Source: JAMHWF01 sp048500255
GTDB taxonomy: Bacteria; Pseudomonadota; Gammaproteobacteria; Burkholderiales; Burkholderiaceae_C
Reading direction: 5' to 3'
DNA length: 64,000 nt
Assembly: GCA_048500255.1 (NCBI GenBank)
Contig: JASNYH010000005.1
Location: 223,059-287,058, forward strand
The notes beneath the pieces were generated by a model that did no database searches, was not told the DNA's origin, and saw only the letters and a program-made list of their open reading frames with translations. The translations under genes were made by a program, and so were the position numbers. Position 1 is the stretch's first letter. Every line of letters begins with the position of its first letter. This document shows positions 27,778 through 43,063 of this stretch, piece after piece.

Positions 27778-28716
27778 GTGCCAGCGGAGACGCCGGCCGG
27801 CCTCGCGCTGCCCGATTCCGTCGACGCCGTCGTTGCGCTGCTGGCCGGGCAGCGCTACGTCTGCGATCGCCGCCTCGGCACGGCGCTGTTCCTCGCGCTG
27901 AAGCTGCAGCGCCCGCTGTTCCTCGAAGGCGAACCCGGCGTCGGCAAGACGGAGCTCGCCAAGACGCTGGCCGCTGCGCTCGGCACGGCGCTGCTGCGCG
28001 TGCAGTGCTACGAGGGGCTCGACGTCGCGCAGACGGCCTACGAGTGGAACGTGGCGCGCCAGATGGTCGAGATCCGCCTCGCCGAGGCGGCGCACACGCT
28101 GGCCGACGAAGGCGAGCGCGAGCGCCTCGCGCACAGCCTCTACTCGCGTTCGATGCTGATCGAGCGGCCACTGCTGCAGGCGCTGACGCAGCCGCGCTCG
28201 CCGGTGCTGCTGATCGACGAGCTCGACCGCGCCGACGAGCCGTTCGATGCCTACCTGCTCGAGGTGCTGGCGGAGAACCAGATCACGATCCCCGAGCTCG
28301 GCGCGGTGCGCGCCGCCGCGCCGCCGATCACGATCATCACGAGCAACCGCACGCGCGAGATCCACGATGCGCTCAAGCGCCGCTGCCTCTACCACTGGGT
28401 CGAGTTCCCCGACGTCGAGCGCGAGCTCGAGATCGTGCGGCTGAAGGCGCCCGGCGCGCCCGAGCGGCTGTCGGTGCAGGTCGTCGAATTCGTGCAGCGC
28501 ATGCGCACGCTCGACCTGTTCAAGGCGCCCGGCGTCGCCGAGACGATCGACTGGACCAACGCACTCGTCGCGCTGAACGCGATGCGCCTCGATCCGGCGA
28601 CGGTGCACGACACGCTCGGCGTGCTGCTGAAGTACCAGGACGACATCGCGCGCATGCAGGGCGGCGACACGGCCAAGCTGCTCGACGAGCTGCGGGCGAA
28701 GGCGGTGCTGGAGTAG
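27778..28716 (+). CDS. coxD: MoxR-type AAA+ ATPase
   Basis: A 312-residue AAA+ chaperone ATPase. Walker A is GEPGVGKTELAK, Walker B LLIDELDRADEPFD, sensor 1 TSNRTREIHDALKRRC. In the CO dehydrogenase system of Oligotropha, CoxD is needed to insert sulfur and copper into the active site, acting with the VWA protein CoxE; a similar maturation role is inferred. The GTG start at 27778 (VPAETPAGLALPDS) is the only in-frame start close to the conserved domain. Stop to the next ATG is 43 bases. Confidence 0.88.
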   Translation: MPAETPAGLALPDSVDAVVALLAGQRYVCDRRLGTALFLALKLQRPLFLEGEPGVGKTELAKTLAAALGTALLRVQCYEGLDVAQTAYEWNVARQMVEIRLAEAAHTLADEGERERLAHSLYSRSMLIERPLLQALTQPRSPVLLIDELDRADEPFDAYLLEVLAENQITIPELGAVRAAAPPITIITSNRTREIHDALKRRCLYHWVEFPDVERELEIVRLKAPGAPERLSVQVVEFVQRMRTLDLFKAPGVAETIDWTNALVALNAMRLDPATVHDTLGVLLKYQDDIARMQGGDTAKLLDELRAKAVLE

Positions 28717-28759
28717 GGCTCTTGCCGCTGCGCCGCCTCGGCTGCGGCACGACGCAACC

Positions 28760-29938
28760 ATGATCGCCGAGAACATCGCCCACTTCGCGCGCGTGCTGCG
28801 CACCGCCGGCATGCCGGTCGGTCCGGACCGCGTGCTGGCGGCGATCGCGGCGGTGGAGTGCGTCGGCGTCGACCGCCGCGACGACGTGCATGCGGCGTTG
28901 AGCGCCGTGATGCTCGATCGCCACGACCAGCAGGCGCTGTTCGATGCGGCCTTCGCCGCCTTCTGGCGCGACCCCAAGCTGCTCGAGCAGCTGATGTATG
29001 CGCTGCTGCCCAAGGTGACGGGGCGCGGCGACAAGCAGCGACCACCGCGCGCCAACCGGCTCGCCGAGGCGCTCGCCGCGCCGCCGAAGGAGCGGCCGTC
29101 GCCGCCGCGGGCCGGCGCCGACGACGAGCTGCAGTTCGAGACGACGTTCAGCTTCTCCGAACGCGAGCGCCTGCAGCGCGCCGACTTCGAGACGATGACG
29201 GCGGCCGAGTTCGCGCTCGCGCAGCAACTCGCCGAACGCGTGCCGCTGCCGGTGCGGCTGGTGCGCCGGCGCCGCCACGCGCCGGCGCCGCGCGGCACGC
29301 TCGACCTGCGCGCCACGCTGCAGCGCATGGCGCGCCAGCCGGCGACGCTCGAACCTGCGTTCACGCAGGCGCGGCTCGAAATGCCGGCGCTCGTCGTGCT
29401 GCTCGACATCTCGGGCTCGATGGACCGCTATGCGCGCCTGTTCCTGCACTACGTGCACGGCCTGACGCGGCGCCGGCTGAAGGTGTCGACCTTCACCTTC
29501 GGTACGCGGCTGACGAACATCACGCGCTGCCTGAAGAACCGCGACCCCGACGTGGCGTTGAAGCAGGCCGACCAGCAGGTGCAGGACTGGAAGGGTGGCA
29601 CGCGCATCGGCGCCTGCCTGCACGAGTTCAACCGGCGCTGGGCGCGCCGCGTGCTCGGCGGCAACGCCGCCGTGCTGCTCGTCACCGACGGCCTCGACCG
29701 CGACGATGCCGGTGCGCTCGGCGAATCCGCGGCGCTGCTGCAGCGCATGGCGCACGAGCTGGTGTGGCTCAACCCGCTGCTGCGCTACGAGGGCTTCGAG
29801 CCCAAGGCGGCGGGCGTGCGCGCGCTGCTGCCGCATGTCGACCGCGTCCTGCCGGTGCACAACCTCGCCAGCCTGGCGGACTTGGGCCGCGCGCTGCGCG
29901 CGCCGGCAGTGGCATCATCGAGGCGAGGCATTCACTGA
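28760..29938 (+). CDS. coxE: VWA-domain protein CoxE
   Basis: A 392-residue CoxE-like protein. The N-terminal helical part (residues 1-170) is followed by a von Willebrand A domain beginning LVVLLDISGSMDRYARLF; DxSGS is the MIDAS metal site, with further MIDAS residues in TRIGACLHEFNRRW and LVTDGLDRDD. It works with the MoxR ATPase CoxD in maturation of the hydroxylase, by analogy with characterised CoxDE. It is cytoplasmic with no signal peptide. It is followed at 13 bases by the XdhC-family gene. Confidence 0.9.
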   Translation: MIAENIAHFARVLRTAGMPVGPDRVLAAIAAVECVGVDRRDDVHAALSAVMLDRHDQQALFDAAFAAFWRDPKLLEQLMYALLPKVTGRGDKQRPPRANRLAEALAAPPKERPSPPRAGADDELQFETTFSFSERERLQRADFETMTAAEFALAQQLAERVPLPVRLVRRRRHAPAPRGTLDLRATLQRMARQPATLEPAFTQARLEMPALVVLLDISGSMDRYARLFLHYVHGLTRRRLKVSTFTFGTRLTNITRCLKNRDPDVALKQADQQVQDWKGGTRIGACLHEFNRRWARRVLGGNAAVLLVTDGLDRDDAGALGESAALLQRMAHELVWLNPLLRYEGFEPKAAGVRALLPHVDRVLPVHNLASLADLGRALRAPAVASSRRGIH

Positions 29939-29951
29939 GAGGGCTACGGCC

Positions 29952-30953
29952 ATGGACAGTCTGGACCTGCAGGTATTGAGTCAGGCGCGCGACTGGCGCG
30001 CGCAGGGTCGCGGCGTGTGGCTCGTCACCGTGATCGAGACCTGGGGCTCGGCGCCGCGCCCGCCCGGCGCGCTGCTGGCGATGCGCGACGACGGCCTCGT
30101 CGTCGGCTCGGTCTCGGGGGGCTGCGTCGAGGACGACCTGATCGACCGCGTGCGCCACGGTGAGCGCGTCGGCAAGCCCTCGCTGATCGCCTACGGCATC
30201 ACCAAGGAAGAGGCGGCGCGCTTCGGCCTGCCCTGCGGCGGCAACCTGCGCCTGGTGCAGGAGCCGCTGGGCGACACGGCGTGGATCGACGACGTGCTCG
30301 CGCGCACGGCGCGCCACCAGCTCGTTGCCCGCCGGCTCGACCTCGAGACGGGCGCCGTCACGGTGGAACACGCGGCGCGCGGCGAGGCCTTCGCCTTCGA
30401 CGGCAAGACGCTGCGCGCGCTGTTCGGCCCGCGCTGGCGCATGCTCATCATCGGCGCCGGTCAGCTTTCGCGCGTTGTCGCGCAGATGGCGCTGGCGCTC
30501 GACTTCGAGGTGATCTGCTGCGATCCGCGCGAGGAATATCACCTCACCTGGGACATCCCCGACACCACGTTCAGCAAGGCGATGCCCGACGATCTCGCCG
30601 TCGAGATGCAGCTCGATCCGCACTGTGCCGTCGTCGCCGTCACGCACGACCCCAAGCTCGACGACCTGGCGCTGCTCGAGGCGCTCAAGTCGCCGGCGTT
30701 CTACGTCGGCGCGCTCGGCTCGCGCGGCAACACGGCCAAGCGCAAGCAGCGCCTGGCCGAGTTCGACCTCACACCGACCGAGATCGACCGCCTGCACGGG
30801 CCGATCGGCCTCGATCTCGGCGGCAAGACGCCGGCCGAAATCGCCGTCTCGATCGTCGCCGAGATCATCGCCGTGCGTAACGGCGTCGCGCTGGTGCAGA
30901 AGAAGGACGGCTCGGCCGTGCCCGAGTCGTCGGGCGTCTGCGCGAAGTCATGA
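29952..30953 (+). CDS. XdhC/CoxI family molybdenum cofactor maturation protein
   Basis: A 333-residue XdhC-family protein. The N-terminal XdhC/CoxI domain shows WLVTVIETWGSAPRPPGALLAM and SGGCVEDDL with its conserved cysteine, plus LPCGGNLRL. The C-terminal part is a Rossmann-like domain (MLIIGAGQLSRVVAQMA; CDPREEYH). XdhC binds the molybdenum cofactor, promotes its sulfuration and hands it to the apo-hydroxylase. As the last gene of the cox cluster it most likely serves CoxL. Its stop overlaps the end of the convergent cytochrome gene by six bases. Confidence 0.9.
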   Translation: MDSLDLQVLSQARDWRAQGRGVWLVTVIETWGSAPRPPGALLAMRDDGLVVGSVSGGCVEDDLIDRVRHGERVGKPSLIAYGITKEEAARFGLPCGGNLRLVQEPLGDTAWIDDVLARTARHQLVARRLDLETGAVTVEHAARGEAFAFDGKTLRALFGPRWRMLIIGAGQLSRVVAQMALALDFEVICCDPREEYHLTWDIPDTTFSKAMPDDLAVEMQLDPHCAVVAVTHDPKLDDLALLEALKSPAFYVGALGSRGNTAKRKQRLAEFDLTPTEIDRLHGPIGLDLGGKTPAEIAVSIVAEIIAVRNGVALVQKKDGSAVPESSGVCAKS

Positions 30954-31304
30954 CGGCGCTCGCGCTGCCGGGGCGGCGCGAGCGACCGGCGCCGGGAAGC
31001 GGTAGTACAGCGCATTGAGGTGGCGCGCCACCTCGACGATGTCGCTCTCGCTCCAGCCGAGGCGGTCGCTCGCCTGCCAGGTGCGCACCTGCGCCTTGAG
31101 CGTGTTCCAGTCGGTGGCGAGCTTGCCGTCGCGCCAGTGCACCTGCGCGTCGTGGCAGGCGACGCAGTGCGTCTCGTAGAGCAGGGCGCCGCGCGTCTTG
31201 GCGGGCGCCTTGGCGGCCTGCGCGAGCGCCGTGCCGGCCGTGGCGAGGAGCAGCACTGCGAAACCCGTGGCGAACGAGTGGCAAAGCCGGCTGGGCATCT
31301 TCAT
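30948..31304 (-). CDS. Small periplasmic c-type cytochrome
   Basis: A 118-residue monohaem cytochrome c. A signal peptide (about residues 1-28, ending LAQA) precedes one CVACH haem site (Cys47, Cys50, His51). The axial Met is not obvious; no conserved Met follows in the C-terminal half, so His/other ligation or a non-standard site is possible. It is near the molybdenum hydroxylase operon but transcribed convergently; it follows the AcoR-like regulator on the same strand with a 44-base gap. It could accept electrons from a dehydrogenase; the partner is unknown. Confidence 0.85.
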   Translation of the reverse strand: MKMPSRLCHSFATGFAVLLLATAGTALAQAAKAPAKTRGALLYETHCVACHDAQVHWRDGKLATDWNTLKAQVRTWQASDRLGWSESDIVEVARHLNALYYRFPAPVARAAPAARAPS

Positions 31305-31348
31305 GCACCCACGATGCGCGTGCCGCGGCGAGCGCGCCTTGACGGTGC

Positions 31349-32506
31349 TCAAGTCCCGCGCGCTGTTCTCAGCTTGCGGTAGACGGTGTTGCGCGCCACG
31401 CCGAGCTGACGCGCCGCCAGCGAGATGTTGCCGCCGGCCGCATCGACGGCGCGGCGGATCGCGGCGATCTCCTGCGCCTGCAGCGAGGGCGCGGCCGGCT
31501 GCGGCACGAGGACCGGCGCCGCGGCCGCCGCCGCGTCGGCGGCCGTCATCGCCGGCCAGCGCGTCGACCAGTTGAACTGCGCGCGCGCCCACAGCGGCCC
31601 GGCGGCGCGGCCGATGACGGCGTGCAGGCGCAGCGGCTCGTCGCTGGCGCGGCGGAAGTGATCGGCGATCGCGCCGAGCGACACGCCGAACACGCTCTCC
31701 AGGCCGAGCCGGCGCAGCGCCGCGACGCCCAGGCCCAGCGTCTCGATCGCGCTGCGGTTGGCGCCCAGGATGGCGCCGTCGGGCGCGAGCGCGAGCATCG
31801 CCTCGCGCATCGTGCCGAGCATCTCGGGGCGCGGATGGAAGCACAGCCGCAGGCCGTGGCGGAACTTGTCGTTGATCCACTGGTGCTCGATGAGCCGCGC
31901 CGACAGGTCGACCAGGCCGAGCGTGTGCGGGTGGTACGAGCGCTGGTCGCCTGTCACGTCGAGCACGCCGAGCACCTCGCCGTGGTGGTCGAAGATCGGC
32001 GCCGCCGAACAGGTGAGGAAGTGATTGGCCGACACGTAGTGCTCGCCGCCGTGCACCAGCGTCGCCGATTCGTCGAACAGCGCCGTGCCGATCGCGTTCG
32101 TGCCCTTGTTCTGCTCGGCCCAGTTGACGCCGGGTGCCAGCGCGATCTGCTGCGCGCGCTCGAGAAAGCCGTTGTCGCCGATCGCCTGCAGGATGGTGCC
32201 GTTGGCGTCGGCCAGCACGACCATGCTGTGCGTGTTGACGATCTGCTCGTACAGCAGCTCCATCACCGGCGCGGCCTGGTCACACAGGCGCCGATGCTTC
32301 TCGCGCACCTCGCGCAGGCGCGGCGGCGCGATCGACGACAGGTCGGGCGTGCGTGCCGGCTCGACGCCGAGCGCCGCGCAGCGCGCGTGCGAGCGCTCGA
32401 TCGAGGCGACGTGGCGCGGGTCGAGCGCCGCGTCGGGCGGCAGCGCGAGCGCGCTGCGGTCGGGTGCGCGGCGGCGGGACGCGGAAGCGGCAGCGTCTGG
32501 CTTCAT
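31349..32506 (-). CDS. AcoR-like GAF/Fis transcriptional regulator lacking the AAA+ domain
   Basis: A 385-residue regulator. The N-terminal region and GAF domain (residues about 70-210, with VVLADANGTILQ, GVNWAEQNKGTNAIGTAL, HYVSANHFLTCSAAPIFD) match AcoR-type activators. A PAS-like segment follows (MLALAPDGAILGANRSAIETLG), and a Fis-type HTH lies at the C-terminus (AAGGNISLAARQLGVARNTVYRKL). The sigma-54 AAA+ module, with its GAFTGA loop, is absent between them. It therefore cannot activate sigma-54 by the usual mechanism. It sits between an orphan ATPase gene and the cytochrome, all on the minus strand. Confidence 0.88.
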   Translation of the reverse strand: MKPDAAASASRRRAPDRSALALPPDAALDPRHVASIERSHARCAALGVEPARTPDLSSIAPPRLREVREKHRRLCDQAAPVMELLYEQIVNTHSMVVLADANGTILQAIGDNGFLERAQQIALAPGVNWAEQNKGTNAIGTALFDESATLVHGGEHYVSANHFLTCSAAPIFDHHGEVLGVLDVTGDQRSYHPHTLGLVDLSARLIEHQWINDKFRHGLRLCFHPRPEMLGTMREAMLALAPDGAILGANRSAIETLGLGVAALRRLGLESVFGVSLGAIADHFRRASDEPLRLHAVIGRAAGPLWARAQFNWSTRWPAMTAADAAAAAAPVLVPQPAAPSLQAQEIAAIRRAVDAAGGNISLAARQLGVARNTVYRKLRTARGT

Positions 32507-32546
32507 GTCGGACCCTCGGTCGGGAGGGCCCGATTCTGCGCCAGAT

Positions 32547-35072
<2,526 letters not shown>

Positions 35073-35204
35073 GGCGTTCGGGCGGCAGGCAAGCGGCGGG
35101 GTGAAGAATCCGCCGCCATCGAGAGCCATGATCGCCGCCGGCGGCGCGGCCCGAAGCGCCGATAAGCGCCCCCTCGGCGGCGCAGTTCGGCGCCGGAAGC
35201 GGCG

Positions 35205-38924
<3,720 letters not shown>

Positions 38925-39001
38925 CGGCGTTGCGGCATGATGGCGGCTCGCCCCTCGATGCCCGCTGAGGATCCGCCAACGATGCCCCTGTCCCGCGCCG
39001 C

Positions 39002-40201
39002 GTGAAGCACCTCGTCCTCGTCGGCGCCGGCGCCGCGCATCGGCGGCTGCTGCGCGCGCTGGCCCGCGAGCCGATGCCCGGCGCGCGCGTCACGCTCGTC
39101 GCGTCGCACGAGCGGGCCTGGCCCGGGGAGCTGCTGGCCGAGTGGGTGACCGGCCGGCGCCGCAGCGACGAGGCGACGGTGGCGCTGCCGCCGCTCGTTG
39201 CGGCGGCTCGCGCCGAGGGCATCGAGGCCGATGTCGCGGCGCTCGATACAACGTCGCGCGAGCTGCGCCTGGCCGACGGCAGCGCGCTGCGCTGCGACGC
39301 GCTGAGCATCGACTGCGAACCCTGGCTGGAGCGTGACGCGATCGCCGGTGCGCGCGAGCACGCCGTCTTCGTGCACCCGCGTGCCGCCTTCGCACGCCTG
39401 TGGGAGGCGGTGCTCGCGCTGGCCGCCGGGCGCAGCCTGTGCGTCGTCGTGATCGGCGCCGGCGTGCGCGCTGCCGAGCTGGCGATCGCCTTGCAGCTGC
39501 GGCTGGCCGAGCGCGCGCGCGTGAGCTGGGTGGCGGGCGGCGACGCACCGCTGGCCGAGGCGACGCCGGCGCTGCGCGAGCGCCTGCTGCAGGCGCTGCG
39601 GCGGCTGGACGTCACGTTGCTCGCCGAGCCGGCCGTGTCGATCACGGCGACGCAGGTGCAACTGGCCAGCGGCGTGCGCGTCGCCTGCGATGCTCCGTTC
39701 GTCGCCGGCGGCGCCGCGCTGCCGCCCTGGCTGGCGGCCAGCGGCGTCGCGCTCGACGAACGCGGGCGCCTCGCGCTGCGCGAGACGCTGCATTCGACGA
39801 CGCATCCGTGGCTGTTCGCCGTCGGCGACGCGGCCGGCAGCGGCATCGACTCGCATGCCGCCGCGGCGGCGCTCGCGCTCAATCTGCGCCGCCGCGTCGC
39901 CGGCGGCGAGTTGCAGCCGCTGCGCCTGGGGCGTCGCCGGCTGGAGTGGTTCGTCAGCGGCGCGCGTTGCGCCATCGCGGCGTGGGGCGAGCACGCCGTC
40001 GAAGGGCGCTGGGTGTGGGCGCTCAAGCAGCGCGCCGACCGCCGCGCGTGGGCGGCCGACGGCGGCACGGCGGCACCGCCGCCGCCGGAGTCGGATGGGG
40101 CGCCGCCGGTCGCCGCGGCTGCCGTACCGGCGGCCGTGACGACGGCGCCCGACGCGCAAGCGTCAGAGGTCGCGCGGCCGGAACGCGATCACGAGCGATG
40201 A
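39002..40201 (+). CDS. NDH-2-like pyridine nucleotide-disulfide oxidoreductase
   Basis: A 399-residue FAD/NAD(P)-binding protein. The first Rossmann motif is HLVLVGAGAAHRRLLRALA, of the GxGxxHxxxL kind seen in type II NADH dehydrogenases and in the flavoprotein domain fused to some SelD proteins. The second nucleotide motif is CVVVIGAGVRAAELAIALQ, and the FAD-binding ATG-type motif near the end is WLFAVGDAA. No redox CxxC is present. It probably oxidises NAD(P)H with quinone or another acceptor; substrate unknown. The GTG start at 39002 begins at the first Rossmann strand. An Ala/Pro-rich tail overlaps the convergent tolA gene by 39 bases. Confidence 0.8.
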   Translation: MKHLVLVGAGAAHRRLLRALAREPMPGARVTLVASHERAWPGELLAEWVTGRRRSDEATVALPPLVAAARAEGIEADVAALDTTSRELRLADGSALRCDALSIDCEPWLERDAIAGAREHAVFVHPRAAFARLWEAVLALAAGRSLCVVVIGAGVRAAELAIALQLRLAERARVSWVAGGDAPLAEATPALRERLLQALRRLDVTLLAEPAVSITATQVQLASGVRVACDAPFVAGGAALPPWLAASGVALDERGRLALRETLHSTTHPWLFAVGDAAGSGIDSHAAAAALALNLRRRVAGGELQPLRLGRRRLEWFVSGARCAIAAWGEHAVEGRWVWALKQRADRRAWAADGGTAAPPPPESDGAPPVAAAAVPAAVTTAPDAQASEVARPERDHER

Positions 40202-41038
40202 CGGCACGCGGCCGTCGACGTCGCGCGGCAGCACTTCGGTGCGGTCGATAGCGCGCAGCACGGCTTCGTCCCACTCCTTGACGCCGCTGCTCTTGATGAG
40301 GCGGCGGCCCGTGATCGTGCCGTCGGCGGCGGCGCGCACCTCGACCTCGGCGACCGGATTGCCCGGCGGATCGTCGGCGAAGACGATGTTGGGCTTGATG
40401 CGCGCCTTGATGCGCCCGGCATAGCTCGCCGACGGTCCCGACGACTGCATCGCCGTGCCGGTCGAGCGCTCGTCGCCGGTGGCGCCGGCCTGGCCCATCA
40501 TGCGTTCGAGATTGCGCTTGCGCAGCTCGGCCAGGCGCGCCTCCTCGGCGGCCTCGCGCTTCTTCTCCTCGGCCTCGCGGCGCTGCTGCTCGGCGAGCTG
40601 CTTCTTCTTCAGCGCCTCGGCCTCCTGCCGCTGCTTCTCGGCCAGCTGCTTCTTCTTCAGCGCCTCGCGTTCGCGCTCTTCCTCCAGCTTGCGCTGCTTC
40701 TCGCGCTCCTGCTTCTCCTTCTCGATCGCGATCTGCGGATCGGGGCGCGGCGGCGGCGGCGCCGGCTCGACGGGCGCCGGCTTGGGCGGCGGAGGCGGGG
40801 GCTCGGGGGCCGGGGTCGGCGCGGGCGTCGGCTCGACGGCTCGCGGCGCGGCCTGCTGCGGCACGGCCGACCACAGCTCGGCGCTCACGCCCTCGGGCTC
40901 GCGACTGCGCCAGCTCACGCCGAAGGCGATGGCGATGACCAGGCCGACGTGGACGAGCACCGCCAGCCAGAAGCCGCGCCCCATGCCCTTGGGCTGGCGC
41001 GGCTTGAGTGCGTCGCGGCTGAAGGTCGACGGCCGCAT
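40163..41038 (-). CDS. tolA: Cell envelope protein TolA
   Basis: A 291-residue TolA. The cytoplasmic N-terminus is followed by one membrane helix (FWLAVLVHVGLVIAIAFGV), a Pro-rich spacer (residues 65-100), a long Lys/Glu/Ala-rich helical domain (about 100-180: KEKQEREKQRKLEEEREREALKK and repeats) and a C-terminal TonB-like domain (YAGRIKARIKPNIVF...SSGVKEWDEAVLRAIDRTEVLP). It spans the periplasm to link TolQR in the inner membrane to TolB/Pal. The ATG at 41038 abuts the tolR stop. tolB and pal, which usually follow, are not here. Confidence 0.92.
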   Translation of the reverse strand: MRPSTFSRDALKPRQPKGMGRGFWLAVLVHVGLVIAIAFGVSWRSREPEGVSAELWSAVPQQAAPRAVEPTPAPTPAPEPPPPPPKPAPVEPAPPPPRPDPQIAIEKEKQEREKQRKLEEEREREALKKKQLAEKQRQEAEALKKKQLAEQQRREAEEKKREAAEEARLAELRKRNLERMMGQAGATGDERSTGTAMQSSGPSASYAGRIKARIKPNIVFADDPPGNPVAEVEVRAAADGTITGRRLIKSSGVKEWDEAVLRAIDRTEVLPRDVDGRVPSSLVIAFRPRDL

Positions 41039-41467
<429 letters not shown>

Positions 41468-41477
41468 GCGCGGCCCC

Positions 41478-42172
41478 TCAGTGCGGCGCCGTCGCCGGCA
41501 CGCTGTGGTGGCCGGCGTTGCGGTGCAGGATGTTGGAGAACTCCTCGATGAAGGTCTCGAGCGTGATCGCGATGCGGTCGATGTCGCGCGCGAAGCGGTT
41601 GTAGGCGATCACCGCCGGGATCGCGGCGAACAGGCCGATCGCAGTGGCGACGAGCGCCTCGGCGATGCCGGGCGCGACGGTCGCCAGCGTCACCTGCTGC
41701 AGGTTCGACAGGCCGATGAAGGCGTGCATGATGCCCCACACCGTGCCGAACAAGCCGACGTAGGGGCTGACCGAGCCGACCGACGCGAGGAACGAGAGGT
41801 TCGACTCGATCGTGTCGAGTTCGCGCTGGAAGCTCGCGCGCATCGCGCGTCGCGCGCCGTCGATCAGCGCGCCGGCGTCGGCCACCTTGCGCTCGCGCAG
41901 CTTGAGGAATTCGCGCATGCCCGACGCGAAGATGCGCTCCATCGGCGCGGCCTCGGCCTTGCGGCCGGCGGCCTGGTGCAGGTCGTTGAGGTTGGCGCCC
42001 GACCAGAACTCGCGCTCGAACTCGTCGTTCAGGCGGCGCACGCGCGCCAGCCCGAACAGCTTGCCGAAGATCACGGTCCAGCTCGCCAGCGACACGAGCA
42101 GCAGGCCGGCCATCACGACCTGCACCACGAAGCTCGCGTGCAGCACGAGCGTGAGGATCGACATGTCCTGGT

Positions 42173-42176
<4 letters not shown>
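41478..42176 (-). CDS. tolQ: TolQ, MotA/ExbB family
   Basis: A 232-residue TolQ. Three membrane helices are evident: around residues 13-38 (VVQVVMAGLLLVSLASWTVIFG), about 130-155 (SVGSVSPYVGLFGTVWGIMHAFIGL) and about 170-190 (IAEALVATAIGLFAAIPAVIAY). The second and third form the proton pathway. The start is the ATG at 42176 (MNQDMSILTL), overlapping the ybgC stop as ATGA. It works in outer-membrane constriction at division with TolR and TolA. Confidence 0.94.
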
Positions 42177-42604
<428 letters not shown>

Positions 42605-42663
42605 CGGAAGGGGCGATTATGCGCGACACGCCGTCGCCGGCGACTCGCGGCCCCGCGCGGCGT

Positions 42664-43050
42664 TCAGGGCGCCGCGACGCGCCGGTACACCGCCGCCCAC
42701 ATCGGGTGGCCCGCCTCGGCGCGGCTGAGTGCGAACGCCGGGTCGGCCTGGCGCGCGGCGCGGAACGCCGCCTCGCACTGCCCCGTGCGCTGGCTGGTGC
42801 AGTAGACGAAGGCGAGGTACTTGTGCGCGGCGGCGCGGTCCTTGGGCGACGCGAGCCCCGTCTTCAACGCGAGCTGCAGCTGCTGCTCGGCCTGTGCGTA
42901 CTGCGCGTCGTCGTAGGCGCGCAGCCCCGCCAGCAGCGCCTTCTCGGCCGGACGCTCGGCGACGTCCATCAGGCCGCCCTGCGGCGGCATCGGTGCGCAG
43001 GCGGCGAGGCCGGCAGCCAGAGCGAGCGCACAGGCGATCTTGGCGTTCAT
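42664..43050 (-). CDS. TssQ family T6SS-associated lipoprotein
   Basis: A 128-residue lipoprotein. The signal peptide ends in the lipobox LAAC (Cys18). The mature part looks like a TPR-type helical repeat (LLAGLRAYDDAQYAQAEQQLQLALK; AHKYLAFVYCTSQRTGQCEAAFRAA). This fits the TssQ family named for its association with type VI secretion loci in Burkholderiales. No T6SS structural gene is in the window; the partner here is the Ser/Thr kinase gene immediately upstream (13-base gap), so the pair may work independently. Confidence 0.78.
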   Translation of the reverse strand: MNAKIACALALAAGLAACAPMPPQGGLMDVAERPAEKALLAGLRAYDDAQYAQAEQQLQLALKTGLASPKDRAAAHKYLAFVYCTSQRTGQCEAAFRAARQADPAFALSRAEAGHPMWAAVYRRVAAP

Positions 43051-43063
43051 CGTCGTCGTGGTG

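Noticed and set aside
35093..35116. GCGGCGG/CCGCCGC inverted repeat in the divergent ATPase-oxoprolinase gap as an operator
   Set aside because: Trinucleotide GC repeats of this kind are frequent by chance at this base composition.
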